A stretch of DNA of 64,000 nucleotides from JBBQXH01 sp963710975 (lineage in GTDB: Bacteria > Actinomycetota > Thermoleophilia > Gaiellales > Gaiellaceae): positions 682,001 through 746,000 of the forward strand of contig CAVQCG010000004.1 in NCBI GenBank assembly GCA_963710975.1, given 5' to 3'. Shown here one piece after another: positions 45,045-55,345 of this stretch; positions within the stretch are counted from its first letter, which is position 1, and each line of letters starts with the position of its first letter. Below the pieces are notes generated by a model. That model was not told where the DNA came from. It worked only from the letters and a program-made list of their open reading frames with translations, and searched no databases. The position numbers and the translations under genes are program-made.

Positions 45045-48000
45045 CCTGCCCGAGCTGCGGAACCGCGAACGAGGCGGGGCGGAAGTTCTGCGGCGAGTGC
45101 GGCGCGAAGCTCGAGTCGACCTGCGCAGCCTGCGGAAGCCCGAATACCCCTGGAACGAAATTCTGCGGGGAGTGCGGCGCCGCGCTGACGACGCCTGGGT
45201 CAACCCCAGCTCGGCCGACCGCCTCGACGCCGGAAGCCGAGCGGCGGGTCGTCTCCGTCCTGTTCGCGGATCTCGTCGGCTTCACGACGCTCTCGGAGGG
45301 TCGCGATGCCGAGGAGGTGCGAGATCTGCTCTCCCGCTACTTCGATACGGCCCGGCGCGTCATCGGGCGCTACGGCGGGACGGTCGAGAAGTTCATCGGT
45401 GATGCGGTCATGGCGGTCTGGGGTGCGCCGATCGCACAGGAGGACGACGCCGAGCGGGCCGTCCGTACGGCGCTCGACCTGGTCGGCGAGGTCAACGCCC
45501 TCGGCGCCGAGTCCGGCCTTCCCGATCTCCGCCTGCGGGCCGGTGTCGTCACCGGCGAGGCGGCGGTCACCGTCGGTGCCGAGGGCCAGGGCATGGTCGC
45601 CGGCGACCTCGTCAACACGGCGGCGCGCGTCCAGTCCGCGGCCGCGCCCGGAACCGTCCTCGTCGGCGAGACGACGCGGCGGCTGAGCGAGGCGGCGATC
45701 GCCTATGACGACACGGGCGAGCACGAGCTCAAGGGGAAGGCCGAACCCGTTCGGCTGTGGTGCGCCACCCGCGTCGTGGCGGCACTCGGCGGTGAGGGGC
45801 GGGCGACGAGCCTGGAGGCACCGTTCGTCGGCCGGGAGACGGAGCTCCGGACGGTGAAGGAGCTTTTCCACTCGAGCGCGGACGACCGGACGAGCCGAGT
45901 CCTATCGGTCATCGGCGTCGCCGGGATCGGGAAGTCGCGGCTCGCCTGGGAGTTCGCGAAGTACATCGACGGTCTTGTCGAAGACGTGTGGTGGCACCAC
46001 GGCCGCTGCCTCGCCTACGGTGAGGGAGTCGCCTACTGGGCTCTCGCCGAGATGGTCCGGTCTCGCGCCGGAATTCTCGAAGAGGAGGTTCCCTCGTCGG
46101 CGCTCGAGAAGCTGCGGGTATGCGTCGAGTCTCACGTCGCCGATCCCGACGAGCGCGCCTGGATCGAGCCGCGGCTCGCACATCTCCTCGGCCTCGCCGA
46201 ACGCCGCGGCGACAGATCAGGAGGATCTCTTCTCGGCCTGGCGCCGCTTCATCGAGCTGCTCGCGACGCAGCAGCCGGTCGTTGCGGTGTTCGAGGACCT
46301 CCACTGGGCCGACGCAGGCCTGCTCGACTTCGTCGAGTACCTGCTCGAGTGGTCGCGCACCTACCCGATCTTGATCCTGACACTCGCGCGTCCGGAATTG
46401 CTCGAACGCCGACCGACCTGGGGCGCCGGCCGGAGGAACTTCCATTCGATGGTTCTCGAGCCCCTTCCGGACGAAGCGCGCGACAGGCTGATCGACGGCC
46501 TCGCTCCGGGGCTCCCGGCCGACGTCCGCGGCCAGATCGGGGAACGTGCCGAGGGCGTCCCACTCTACGCCGTCGAGACGGTACGCATGCTCGTCGACCG
46601 GGGGCTGCTGACCAGAGAGGACGGCGCGTTCCACGTCACCGGATCCGTGGATGGCGCTCGAGGTGCCAGAGACACTCCATGCGCTCATCGCGGCCCGTCT
46701 CGACGGTCTCGATCCGGCCGAGCGGCACGTGCTCGAGGATGCCGCCGTCCTTGGAAAGACGTTCACGAAGCGCGGGCTCGCGGCGGTGTCCGGATACGAC
46801 GAGCAGACCCTCGAGCCGCTGCTGTCGTCGCTCGTGAAGAAGGAGGTGCTGTCCCTCGAGACGGACCCCCGCTCGCCCGAACGGGGGCAGTATGGATTCC
46901 TCCACGCCCTGTTCCAGAGGGTCGCCTACGACACGCTTTCGAGGAAGGAGCGGAAGACCCGCCACCTTGCCGTCGCTGCGTACCTCGAGTCGATGCCCAC
47001 GGACGAGGAGGCGGTCGAGGTCATCGCGTCCCACTATCTGAACGCGTATCAGGCTTCGCCAGAATCCGATGACGCCCCCTCGATCAAGGCGACGGCCTGC
47101 AAGCGACTCGCGCGCGCCGCCGAGCGCGCAGCGTCACTCGCGGCGAACGAGGAGGCGCAACGGTATTTCGAGCAGGCGGCCGAGCTCTCCGACGAGCTGC
47201 AGGCGACGGCTGAGCTGCTCGAGCGCGCCGGCGAGGCTGCGCGCTCGAATGGGCGCTACGACCAGGCAACCGAGCACCTCGAGACGGCGATCAGGCTCTT
47301 CGAGGCCGAAGGCAAGACGCATCCAGCCGCCCGCGCGTCGGCCGAGCTTGCCCACGTCCTGCAGTCGTCGGGGAGGCTCGATCAAGCACTTCCTCGTCTC
47401 GAAGAGGCGTTCTCGCTTCTCGCGTCCGACCCCCCGGATGCCGACCTGGCCGCCATCGCCGCGGAGCTCGGCCGTTCGTACCTCTTTTCGGGCGACCTCG
47501 CGACCGGGTTAGAGCGCGTCGAGCTTGCGCTCGAGACGGCCGAGGCACTGTTCCTGCCAGAGGTGCTGTCGCAGGCGCTGAACACGAAGGCACTGCTGCT
47601 CGAACGGCGTCGACACGAGTCGGTCGGACTCATGAACCTGGCGCTGCAGACGGCGCTCGATCACGATCTCGACGTTGCAGCCCTGCGCGCGTACAACAAC
47701 CTCGGCTACCTCGCAGAGCAGCAGGATCGACTCGACGATGCCATCCATGCTGCCGACCAGGGCCTCGCTCTCGCGCGACGGCGTGGCGATCGTGGCTGGG
47801 AATGGGCGTTGCTCCGCAACCGAACGGACTTCAGCTGCCTCACCGGTGACTGGGACGGCGCCGTTGCCGCAGCCGCCGAGTTCCCCGACGAGGCACGGGA
47901 GCTCACGTCGGAGGATTTCCCGGCCGATGCCCTGATCAGGATCCACGTCGAGCGCGGCGAGCTCGACGCGGCCGAATCGTTCCGGCCACTCGTCGAACGC

Positions 48001-48558
48001 TGGGCGGAGTCGGCGGACCTGCAGGATCAGGGACGCGCCGGTCTCGACGACGTCATCCTCCTCCGAGGCGCGGGTTTGCACGAGCAGGCCTTTGACGCGG
48101 CCACGCGGGCCGTCACACCCTTGACGACCTCCGGCTTCGTCGCCACGGCCTCCGATGTGCTCGCGGAAGCGGCGTGGGCGGCCTTTGCGCTCGGAGACCC
48201 GGAGGCGATCCGTCCGCTCCTGGCCGAGTTCACGGCGCTACCACCGGGACGCAGATCGGTGCGGGTCGACGGTCACATCTCCAGAATCGCCGCGCGCCTC
48301 GCCGTCCACGAGGGCGATCGAGAGCGAGCCGACGCTGGCTTCCGAACGGCGATCGGGGGCTTCCGGGAGGTGCAGATGCCCTTCTGGCTCGCGGTCACGC
48401 TGCTCGAGTGCGGAGAGTGGCTGGCCGGCGACCAGCGGCGTGGTGAGGCAGAGCCCCTCCTCGAGGAGGCGCGCGCGATCTTCGAGCGGCTGCGGGCGGC
48501 GCCGTGGCTCGAGCGAGTCGACGCCGTGAGCTCGCGAAGCCAGGCGATTGCAGGATGA
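45041..48558 (+). CDS. Zinc-ribbon / adenylate cyclase / STAND ATPase / TPR protein, copy 2 (two frameshifts)
   Basis: A protein of about 1171 residues in the order: double zinc ribbon (1-48), class III nucleotidyl cyclase (about 65-245), AAA/STAND ATPase with Walker A GVAGIGKSRLAWEF and Walker B-like VAVFEDLHWAD (about 275-560), and a long TPR region ending FWLAVTLLECGEWLAGD. Cyclase metal Asp residues (FADLVGFT, FIGDAVMA), the Lys before FIGD and the N/R pair in VNTAARVQ are all present, so cAMP synthesis is plausible. One extra base near 46205 and one near 46652 break the frame. The ATG overlaps copy 1 by 4 bp, and the stop overlaps copy 3 by 4 bp. Confidence 0.87.
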
Positions 48559-51500
48559 GCTGTCCGAGCTGTGGCACCGAGAACGAGCTGGGCCGGAAGT
48601 TCTGTGCCGAGTGCGGTGCGAAGCTCGTGCTGGCGTGCGCTGCGTGCGGAGCCTCCAATACGCCAGGCGCCAAGTTTTGCGGAGAGTGCGGTACGGCCCT
48701 CATTGCCGCTGCGACCGCAGCTCCGACGACCCCGGACGCGGAGCGGCGGCTCGTCTCCGTCCTCTTCGCCGATCTCGTCGGCTTCACGACGCTCTCCGAG
48801 GGCCGTGACGCCGAGGAGGTACGCGACCTGCTCTCGCGCTACTTCGACACGGCCCGGCGTGTGATCGGCCGCTACGGCGGGACGGTCGAGAAGTTCATCG
48901 GCGATGCGGTGATGGCGGTCTGGGGCGCTCCGATCGCGCAGGAGGACGACGCCGAGCGCGCCGTGCGGACAGCCCTCGACCTGGTCGGCGAGGTGACGGC
49001 CCTCGGAGCCGAGTCCGGCGCTCCCGGATCTCCGGCTGCGCGCCGGTGTCGTCACAGGGGAAGCGGCAGTCACCATCGGCGCCGAGGGTCAGGGGATGGT
49101 CGCCGGAGACCTCGTCAACACCGCATCCCGCGTGCAATCCGAGGCCGGCCCGGGCACCGTGCTCGTTGGCGACGCGACGGTGAGGCTGACCGACTCCGCC
49201 ATCGCGTATGAGGACGCCGGAGAGCGCGAGCTGAAGGGAAAGACCGGGCCTGTCCACCTGTGGCGGGCGCTGCGGGTCACGGCGAGTCTGCGCGGTGGCA
49301 AGCGGTTCGCAGGTCTCGAGCCGCCGTTCGTCGGGCGTGACGCGGAGCTGCGCCTCGTGAAGGAGGCTCTTTCACGCGACTGCCGACGAGGGAAAGGCTC
49401 GCGCCGTCTCGGTAATCGGCATTCCCGGGATCGGGAAGTCGCGGCTCGGCTGGGAGTTCGACAAGTACACGGACGGCCTGATCGACGACATCTGGTGGCA
49501 CACAGGTCGCTGCCTCGCCTACGGCGAGGGCGTCGCCTACTGGGCGCTGGCGGAGATGGTGCGGATGCGGACGGGGATTCTCGAGGACGAGCCCGCCGAG
49601 TCCGCACGGGCAAAGCTCCGGGTATCGGTCGAAGAGCACGTACCCGATCCTGACGAGCGCAGCTGGATCGAACCGAGACTCGCCCACCTCCTCGGTCTTG
49701 CCGAGCGGACTGCGCCTGACCAGCAGGATCTCTTCTCCGCGTGGCGGCGGTTCTTCGAGCTGATGGCCGCCGAGGCACCCGTCGTCCTCCTTTTCGAGGA
49801 TCTGCACTGGGCCGACGCGGCGCTGCTCGACTTCGTGGAGTACCTGCTCGAGTGGTCGCGCAACTATCCGATCTTCGTACTCACGCTGGCCCGGCCGGAG
49901 CTGCTCGAGCGCCGGCCGACCTGGGGCGCGGGCAGGCGGAACTTCCACTCGCTCGTGCTCGAGCCGCTGCCCGCTGACGTCCGCGACGAGCTTCTGCAGG
50001 GCCTCGTGCCCGGCCTTCCCGAGGACGTGCGCGCCCGGATCGGCGAGCGGGCCGAGGGTGTGCCGCTCTACGCGGTCGAGACCGTCCGGATGCTGCTCGA
50101 TCGTGGCGTCCTCGAGCCGGCGGGAGACGAGTTTCGGCTCGCCCGGAAGGTCGACGTGCTCGACGTTCCGGACACGCTGCACGCGCTCATCGCCGCACGC
50201 CTCGACGGCCTCGACTCCGGCGAGCGCCGCCTGATCGCAGATGCATCGGTTCTCGGCAAGACCTTCACAGCGACTGGCCTGGCGGCCGTGTCGGGCTCTG
50301 CCGAGCCCGACGTCGAGGCACACCTCTCGGTGCTCGTTCGGAAGGAGATCCTCTCGGTCGAGGCCGATCCCCGCTCGCCGGAGCGTGGCCAGTACGGCTT
50401 TCTGCACGCACTCGTCCAGAAGGTCGCCTACGACACCCTCTCGCGCAAGGAGCGGAAGGCTCGCCATCTGGCCGTCGCCGACTACCTCGAGCGGGAATGG
50501 GGGCCCGAGGACTCGGAGATCGTGGAGGTCGTCGCCTCCCACTACCTCGAAGCGTTTCGCGCCGCACCCGAGGCCGAGGACGCGGCCGGCATCAAGTCGC
50601 GGGCCTGCGAGCGCCTGACACGTGCCGCAGAGCGGGCGGCGTCGCTCGCTGCGAACGAAGAGGCGTACCGGCGATACGAAGAGGCGGCGGGGCTTGCAGA
50701 CGATCCATCGCAGCGTGCCAGTCTCCTCGAACGAGCCGGAGAGGCGGCGCGCGCAAGCGGCAGGTTCGACGGGGCCGTGGCCGCATTCGAGCAGGCGGTC
50801 GATCTCTTCAACTCGGTGGGAGCGACGCATCCGGCGGCCCGAGCGACCGCCCGGCTCGGCGGCGTCCTGTACGAGCGGGGCCGCATCGAGGAAGGAATCG
50901 AGCGAATGGAGCAGGCGTTCGACGTGCTCGCGGCGGACGAGCCGGACAGTGATCTCGCCACCCTCGCACACGAGCTCGCCCGCCTCTACATGTTCACCGG
51001 GAACGCCGAGCTGCACGCCAAGCGCGTCGAGCTCGCCCTCGACATCGCCGAGACGCTCGAACTTCCCGAGATCGTCTCACAGGCACTCAACACGAAGTCG
51101 ATAGCCTTCGAGCACCGCCCGTACGAGAGCGGCGCCCTGATTCGCGAGGCCCTCCGGATTGCCCTCGACCACGATCTCACGAGCGCCGCCCTCCGTGCAT
51201 ACAACAACCTGGCCTACCTCGGGGAGCTCCACGATCAAACGCGAGAAGCCAGGGCCGCCTGCGAAAACGGCATCGCCCTCGCCCGGCGCCGCGGCGACCG
51301 AAACTGGGAGTGGATTCTCCTGTCGAATCTCATCAGCAACCTCTACCGCCTGGGAGACTGGGACGAGGCTCTCGCACTCGCTGCCGACATACCTGTGGAG
51401 GCAAAGGATGCCGCCATGGGCAACTATCCCACCGACACGCTCGCCCAGATTCACATCGAGCGGGGGGAGCTCGGGGAGGCGCGGGGGATGATCGCGATCA

Positions 51501-52057
51501 CCTTGGCCTGGGAGGAGTCCACCGACCTCCAGGCTCGCGGTATCGCGCTTCTCATCCGCGCGATGCTGACCGATGCCGAATCCGATCAGATAGCCGCCGT
51601 GCGCATCGCGCAAGACGCGGTCGCCGCTCTCGAGACCTACGGCTCGCCGTACCTCGCCGACGGCCTGGGAGTCCTCGTCAACGCCGGCCTGGCAGCGGAT
51701 GATCCGCTGTCGGTCGAGGAGGGCTTGGCGCGTTCACGTTCACGGCAGCGCTCGACGCGGTCGCTCCGAGCCCAGCAGGCCCGCGCGTCCGCACGGCTTG
51801 CCGCGCACCGCGGTGATTCGGACCGGATCGAGCCCGAGTTCGAGGCAGCCGAGAGCCTCTTCCGTCAGGCCGAGAACCCCTTCTGGCTGGCTGTCACGCT
51901 CCTCGACCACGGTGAGTGGCTCATCTCCGAGCAGCGGCCCGCCGAAGCCGAGGCGCTTCTGCACGAGGCGCGCAAGATCTTCGAGCGCCTGAGGGCCGTG
52001 CCCTGGCTCGAGCGCGTCTCGCGGGTGGCGCCGCAGACAGACGCTGCCGCCATCTGA
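48555..52057 (+). CDS. Zinc-ribbon / adenylate cyclase / STAND ATPase / TPR protein, copy 3 (two frameshifts)
   Basis: This paralogue of about 1166 residues keeps the same order: zinc ribbons (CPSCGTENELGRKFCAECG, CAACGASNTPGAKFCGECG), cyclase (VSVLFADLVGFTTLSE, EKFIGDAVMAVWG, GDLVNTASRVQS), STAND ATPase (GIPGIGKSRLGWEF, LLFEDLHWADAALL) and TPR helices. Extra bases near 49022 (before LPDLRLRAGVV) and 49368 (before LFHATADEGKA) interrupt it; everything after 49370 is open to the stop. The C-terminal half is the best-preserved TPR array of the three. One base separates its stop from the GTG of the aminotransferase, so these genes are likely co-transcribed. Confidence 0.87.
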
Positions 52058-52058
52058 C

Positions 52059-53231
52059 GTGGCGGGCCTCGCGCCGTCGCTGTCGCACGTCCGCTACTCG
52101 CGGATCCGCGAGCTCGCCGAGCTCGCGATGTCGATGGACGGGGTGCTCCGGCTGTACTTCGGCGAGTCGAACCTCCCCACGCCGCAGTTCGTCAAGGACG
52201 CCGCGGTGCAGGCGCTCGCCGACGGTCACACGTACTACTCGGAGAACGCCGGCCTGCCGTCCCTCCGGTCGGCGCTCGCCGGCCAGTACGCCCGGCTGCA
52301 CGGGGTCGGGCTCGATCCGGCATCGGAGATCGTCATCACGGCGTCGGGCGTCCAGGCCCTGTACATGGGTGTCCGTTGCGCGATCGACCCCGGTGACGAG
52401 GCGCTCGTCCTGACGCCGGCCTGGCCGAACGGCTCCGCGATGATCTCGATGGCAAGCGGCGTCGTTCGCGAGCTTCCCCAGCCGCTTCGCAGCGAGCGCT
52501 ACCACATCGATTTCGAGGCGCTCGAGGCTGCAGTGACCCTCCGCACGCGCCTCCTCGTCTACACGTCACCCTCGAATCCGCTCGGGTGGGTGGCGACAGC
52601 CGAGGAGCAGGACGCTCTGCTCGATTTCTGCCGGCGCCACGACCTGTGGCTCCTCGCCGACGAGGTCTACGAACGGCTGTGGTACGGCAACGAGCCACCC
52701 GGCACACCGACCCCGTCGATCCTCTGCAAGGCGACGCGAGACGACGCGGTCATCGTGGTGGGCTCGTTCTCGAAGAACTACTGCATGACCGGCTGGCGGG
52801 TCGGCTGGCTCGTCGCGCGGCGCGACCTGGGCGAGAAGGCCGCACAGCTGAACGAGTTCGTCGTCTCGCACGCGGCAACGTTCGCCCAGAAGGCGGCCGA
52901 GACGGCCCTGGCGGACGGAGAGCCCTGGGTTCGCGAGCTCGTCACGCTCCTCCGTGAGAACCGTGATCTTTGTCTCCGGGCGCTGCGCACCATGCCTGGC
53001 GTGACCGTTCCCGAGCCTGACGGCGCCTTCTACCTCTTTCCGCGCATCGACGGCCTCGACGACTCGGTTGCGTTCTGTCGCAGGCTCCTGCTCGAGCAGA
53101 GGGTGGGCCTGGCGCCCGGTGCGGCGTTCGGCGCGGGCGGCGAGGGCTCAGTCAGGCTCTGCTACGCGTCTGACCGCTCGGTGCTCGAGCCCGCGCTCGA
53201 GCGGCTCGACACGTTCCTTCGCTCCGGATAG
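52059..53231 (+). CDS. Class I/II pyridoxal-phosphate aminotransferase
   Basis: This 390-residue fold-type I aminotransferase shows LYFGESNLPTPQFV, HTYYSENAGLPSLRSALAGQY, the substrate/PLP motif SPSNPLGWVAT, ADEVYERLWY and the PLP-lysine motif VVGSFSKNYCMTGWRVGW, with the C-terminal Arg region GSVRLCYASD. It resembles aspartate or aromatic aminotransferases of subgroup I. The GTG start lies directly after the stop of the third cyclase gene. Any functional link with the cyclases is unclear. Confidence 0.9.
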   Translation: MAGLAPSLSHVRYSRIRELAELAMSMDGVLRLYFGESNLPTPQFVKDAAVQALADGHTYYSENAGLPSLRSALAGQYARLHGVGLDPASEIVITASGVQALYMGVRCAIDPGDEALVLTPAWPNGSAMISMASGVVRELPQPLRSERYHIDFEALEAAVTLRTRLLVYTSPSNPLGWVATAEEQDALLDFCRRHDLWLLADEVYERLWYGNEPPGTPTPSILCKATRDDAVIVVGSFSKNYCMTGWRVGWLVARRDLGEKAAQLNEFVVSHAATFAQKAAETALADGEPWVRELVTLLRENRDLCLRALRTMPGVTVPEPDGAFYLFPRIDGLDDSVAFCRRLLLEQRVGLAPGAAFGAGGEGSVRLCYASDRSVLEPALERLDTFLRSG

Positions 53232-53242
53232 CCGTCGGGTCG

Positions 53243-54520
53243 TTACCCCTCGACGCGCTCGATCCGGGCGCCGAGCGCGCGGAGGCGCTCGTCGATCCGC
53301 TCGTAGCCGCGATCGATCTGCCCCACGTTGCCGATGGTCGAGCGCCCCTCGGCTGCAAGGCTCGCGATCAGCATCGCCATTCCGGCACGGATGTCGGGGC
53401 TCTCCATTCGCTCCCCGTAGAGCTGCGCGGGTCCGCTGACGACTGCCCGGTGCGGGTCGCAGAGGATGATTCGAGCGCCCATCCCCACAAGCTTGTCGAC
53501 GAAGAAGAGCCGGTTCTCGAACATCTTCTCGAAGATGAGGATGGTTCCCCGTGCCTGTGTCGCCACGGCCAGCGCGATCGAGGTGAGGTCGGCCGGGAAC
53601 GCCGGCCACGGCCCATCCTCGATCTTCGGGATCTGCGAGCCGAGGTCGTCCCGCACGACGAGATCCTGGCGCCCGTGCACCCGGATCGTCGTGTCCTCGA
53701 TCGTGTACTCGACGCCGAGGCGCTCGAAGCTCGGCCAGATCGCGATCAGGTGCTCGGGCTCGACGTCCTCGATCACGATCTCGCCCTCGGTGACCGCGCC
53801 GAGGCCGATGAAGCTCGCAACCTCGATGTGATCCGGGCAGATCCGATGGGTTCCTCCTCCGAGCCGCTCGACCCCGCGGATCCTGATGACGTTGGTCCCG
53901 ATACCGTCGATGTCCGCGCCGAGGGCGACGAGGAAACGACAGAGATCCTGCACGTGCGGCTCGCTGGCGGCATTTGCGATCACCGTCTCGCCCCGCGCGA
54001 GAACCGCCGCCATGACGGCGTTCTCGGTGCCGGTGACGGACGCTTCGTCGAGGAAGATCGGGCAGCCCGTGAGCGCGCCCGCCCGCATCGTGTAGCTCCG
54101 ATCGACTGTGATGTCCGCACCGAGCTTCTCGAAGGCGTGCACGTGCGTATCGAGCCGGCGCCGGCCGATGACGTCACCTCCGGGCGGCGGTACGACCGCC
54201 TGGCCGCAGCGCGCGAGAAGCGGACCGGCGAGGAGAACCGACGCGCGGATGCGTTTGCAGAGCTCCTCGTCGAGCTCGTGCCGCGGCGTCTCGAACGCGT
54301 GAATGACGACCTCGCCGTTCCGCCGCTCGACGGTCGCGCCGAGATGCTCGACAAGCTCGAGCATGGTCTCGACATCGAGGATGCCCGGGACGTTCGTGAG
54401 CGTCACCGGCTCGTCGGTCAGGAGGCAGGCGGCGATGATCGGCAGGGCAGCGTTCTTGTTCCCGGCCGCCCTGACATGCCCGGAGAGGGGGTACGCGCCG
54501 TCGATGACGAACGACTCCAT
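53243..54520 (-). CDS. murA: UDP-N-acetylglucosamine 1-carboxyvinyltransferase with Cys-to-Asp active site
   Basis: MurA adds enolpyruvate to UDP-GlcNAc, the first step of peptidoglycan synthesis. The 425-residue protein shows GNKNAALPIIAACLLTDEPV, the active loop VVPPPGGDVIGRRRLDTH, EDVEPEHLIAIW and the C-terminal DIRAGMAMLIASLAAEG. In E. coli the loop carries the catalytic Cys115; here that position is Asp. The same replacement is known from Mycobacterium and Chlamydia and gives natural fosfomycin resistance. I chose the ATG at 54520 (MESFVIDGAYPLSGHV); a TTG at 54550 is possible. Confidence 0.95.
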   Translation of the reverse strand: MESFVIDGAYPLSGHVRAAGNKNAALPIIAACLLTDEPVTLTNVPGILDVETMLELVEHLGATVERRNGEVVIHAFETPRHELDEELCKRIRASVLLAGPLLARCGQAVVPPPGGDVIGRRRLDTHVHAFEKLGADITVDRSYTMRAGALTGCPIFLDEASVTGTENAVMAAVLARGETVIANAASEPHVQDLCRFLVALGADIDGIGTNVIRIRGVERLGGGTHRICPDHIEVASFIGLGAVTEGEIVIEDVEPEHLIAIWPSFERLGVEYTIEDTTIRVHGRQDLVVRDDLGSQIPKIEDGPWPAFPADLTSIALAVATQARGTILIFEKMFENRLFFVDKLVGMGARIILCDPHRAVVSGPAQLYGERMESPDIRAGMAMLIASLAAEGRSTIGNVGQIDRGYERIDERLRALGARIERVEG

Positions 54521-54607
54521 GAGGTTCTGCGAGAGAAGTGTGCTGGACAAGGACAGAAACGGGGTTGCGGCGGGGCTCCGCGGAACCCGGCTATCCTAGC
54601 CAACCCT

Positions 54608-55174
54608 ATGGAGGTCACCCGCGAGCGAGCGTGGCAGACGCTCACCACGTACACGAAGAGCGAATCGCTCCTGCGTCACGCGCTTGCCGTCGAGGCGTCC
54701 GTTCGGGCGTATGCGGCCAAGTTCGGCGAGGACGAGGAGCTCTGGGGCTGTACGGCGCTGCTGCACGACTTCGACTACGAGATACACCCCACGCTCGACA
54801 AGCACCCGCAGGATGGGGCGCCGATCCTGCGAGAGGAGGGCTACCCGGACATCCTGATCGAGGGTGTCCTGAGCCACGCGGAGCATCTCGCCATGCCGCG
54901 TGACACGCCGCTCAAGAAGACCTTGTTCGCCTGCGACGAGCTCTCCGGGTTCATCTGCGCCTGCGGCTACGTACGGCCGGACGGGATCTCGACGCTCGAG
55001 CCGAAGTCTGTGCGCAAGAAGCTGAAGCAGCCGTCGTTTGCGGCTGGTGTCCACCGGGACGAGGTCTACCGTGGCGCCGAGGAGCTCGGAGTGGATCTCG
55101 ACGAGCACATTGCGTTCGTCATCGCCGCACTCCGGCCGATTTCGGTGGAGTTGGGCCTGCAAGCCGGCCGCTAG
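54608..55174 (+). CDS. HD-domain (HDIG) phosphohydrolase-like protein
   Basis: This 188-residue protein has ESLLRHALAVEASVRAYAAKFGEDEELWGCTALLHDFDYEIHP, giving the H...HD metal site of the HD superfamily, and later VLSHAEHLAMPRDTPLKKTLFACDELSGFI. Small stand-alone HDIG proteins of this type hydrolyse nucleotides or phosphate esters; the substrate is unknown. The ATG at 54608 lies 87 bp from the divergent murA start. A GC-rich repeat starts directly after its stop. Confidence 0.85.
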   Translation: MEVTRERAWQTLTTYTKSESLLRHALAVEASVRAYAAKFGEDEELWGCTALLHDFDYEIHPTLDKHPQDGAPILREEGYPDILIEGVLSHAEHLAMPRDTPLKKTLFACDELSGFICACGYVRPDGISTLEPKSVRKKLKQPSFAAGVHRDEVYRGAEELGVDLDEHIAFVIAALRPISVELGLQAGR

Positions 55175-55330
55175 GGCGGCGCGCAGCGGCCGCGCCGAAG
55201 GCGCCAGGCCGCGAAGTCCAGGGCCGAAGGCCCGTATCCCCCGCGCAGCAAGGAGCGAAGCGACGCGCAGCGGCCGCGCCGAAGGCGCCAGGCCGCGAAG
55301 TCCAGCCGGCAAAGCCGGCGTATCCCAAGG
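55175..55330 (+). repeat. GC-rich palindromic repeat, two 41-bp copies with adjacent hairpins
   Basis: Copies at 55181-55221 and 55265-55305 appear identical (period 84). Each is followed by a short hairpin (GGGCC-GAA-GGCCC; GCCGGC-AAA-GCCGGC) and then GTATCCC. The array begins directly after the HD-gene stop. It shares its consensus, including the GCCGGCGTATCC end, with the reverse complement of the repeat at 18.6 kb. Confidence 0.75.
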
Positions 55331-55345
55331 CGCGAGGCGACCCGC

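Noticed and set aside
53450..54607. N-terminal extension of the HD-domain protein
   Set aside because: It is fully antisense to murA; the ATG at 54608 gives a complete HD domain.
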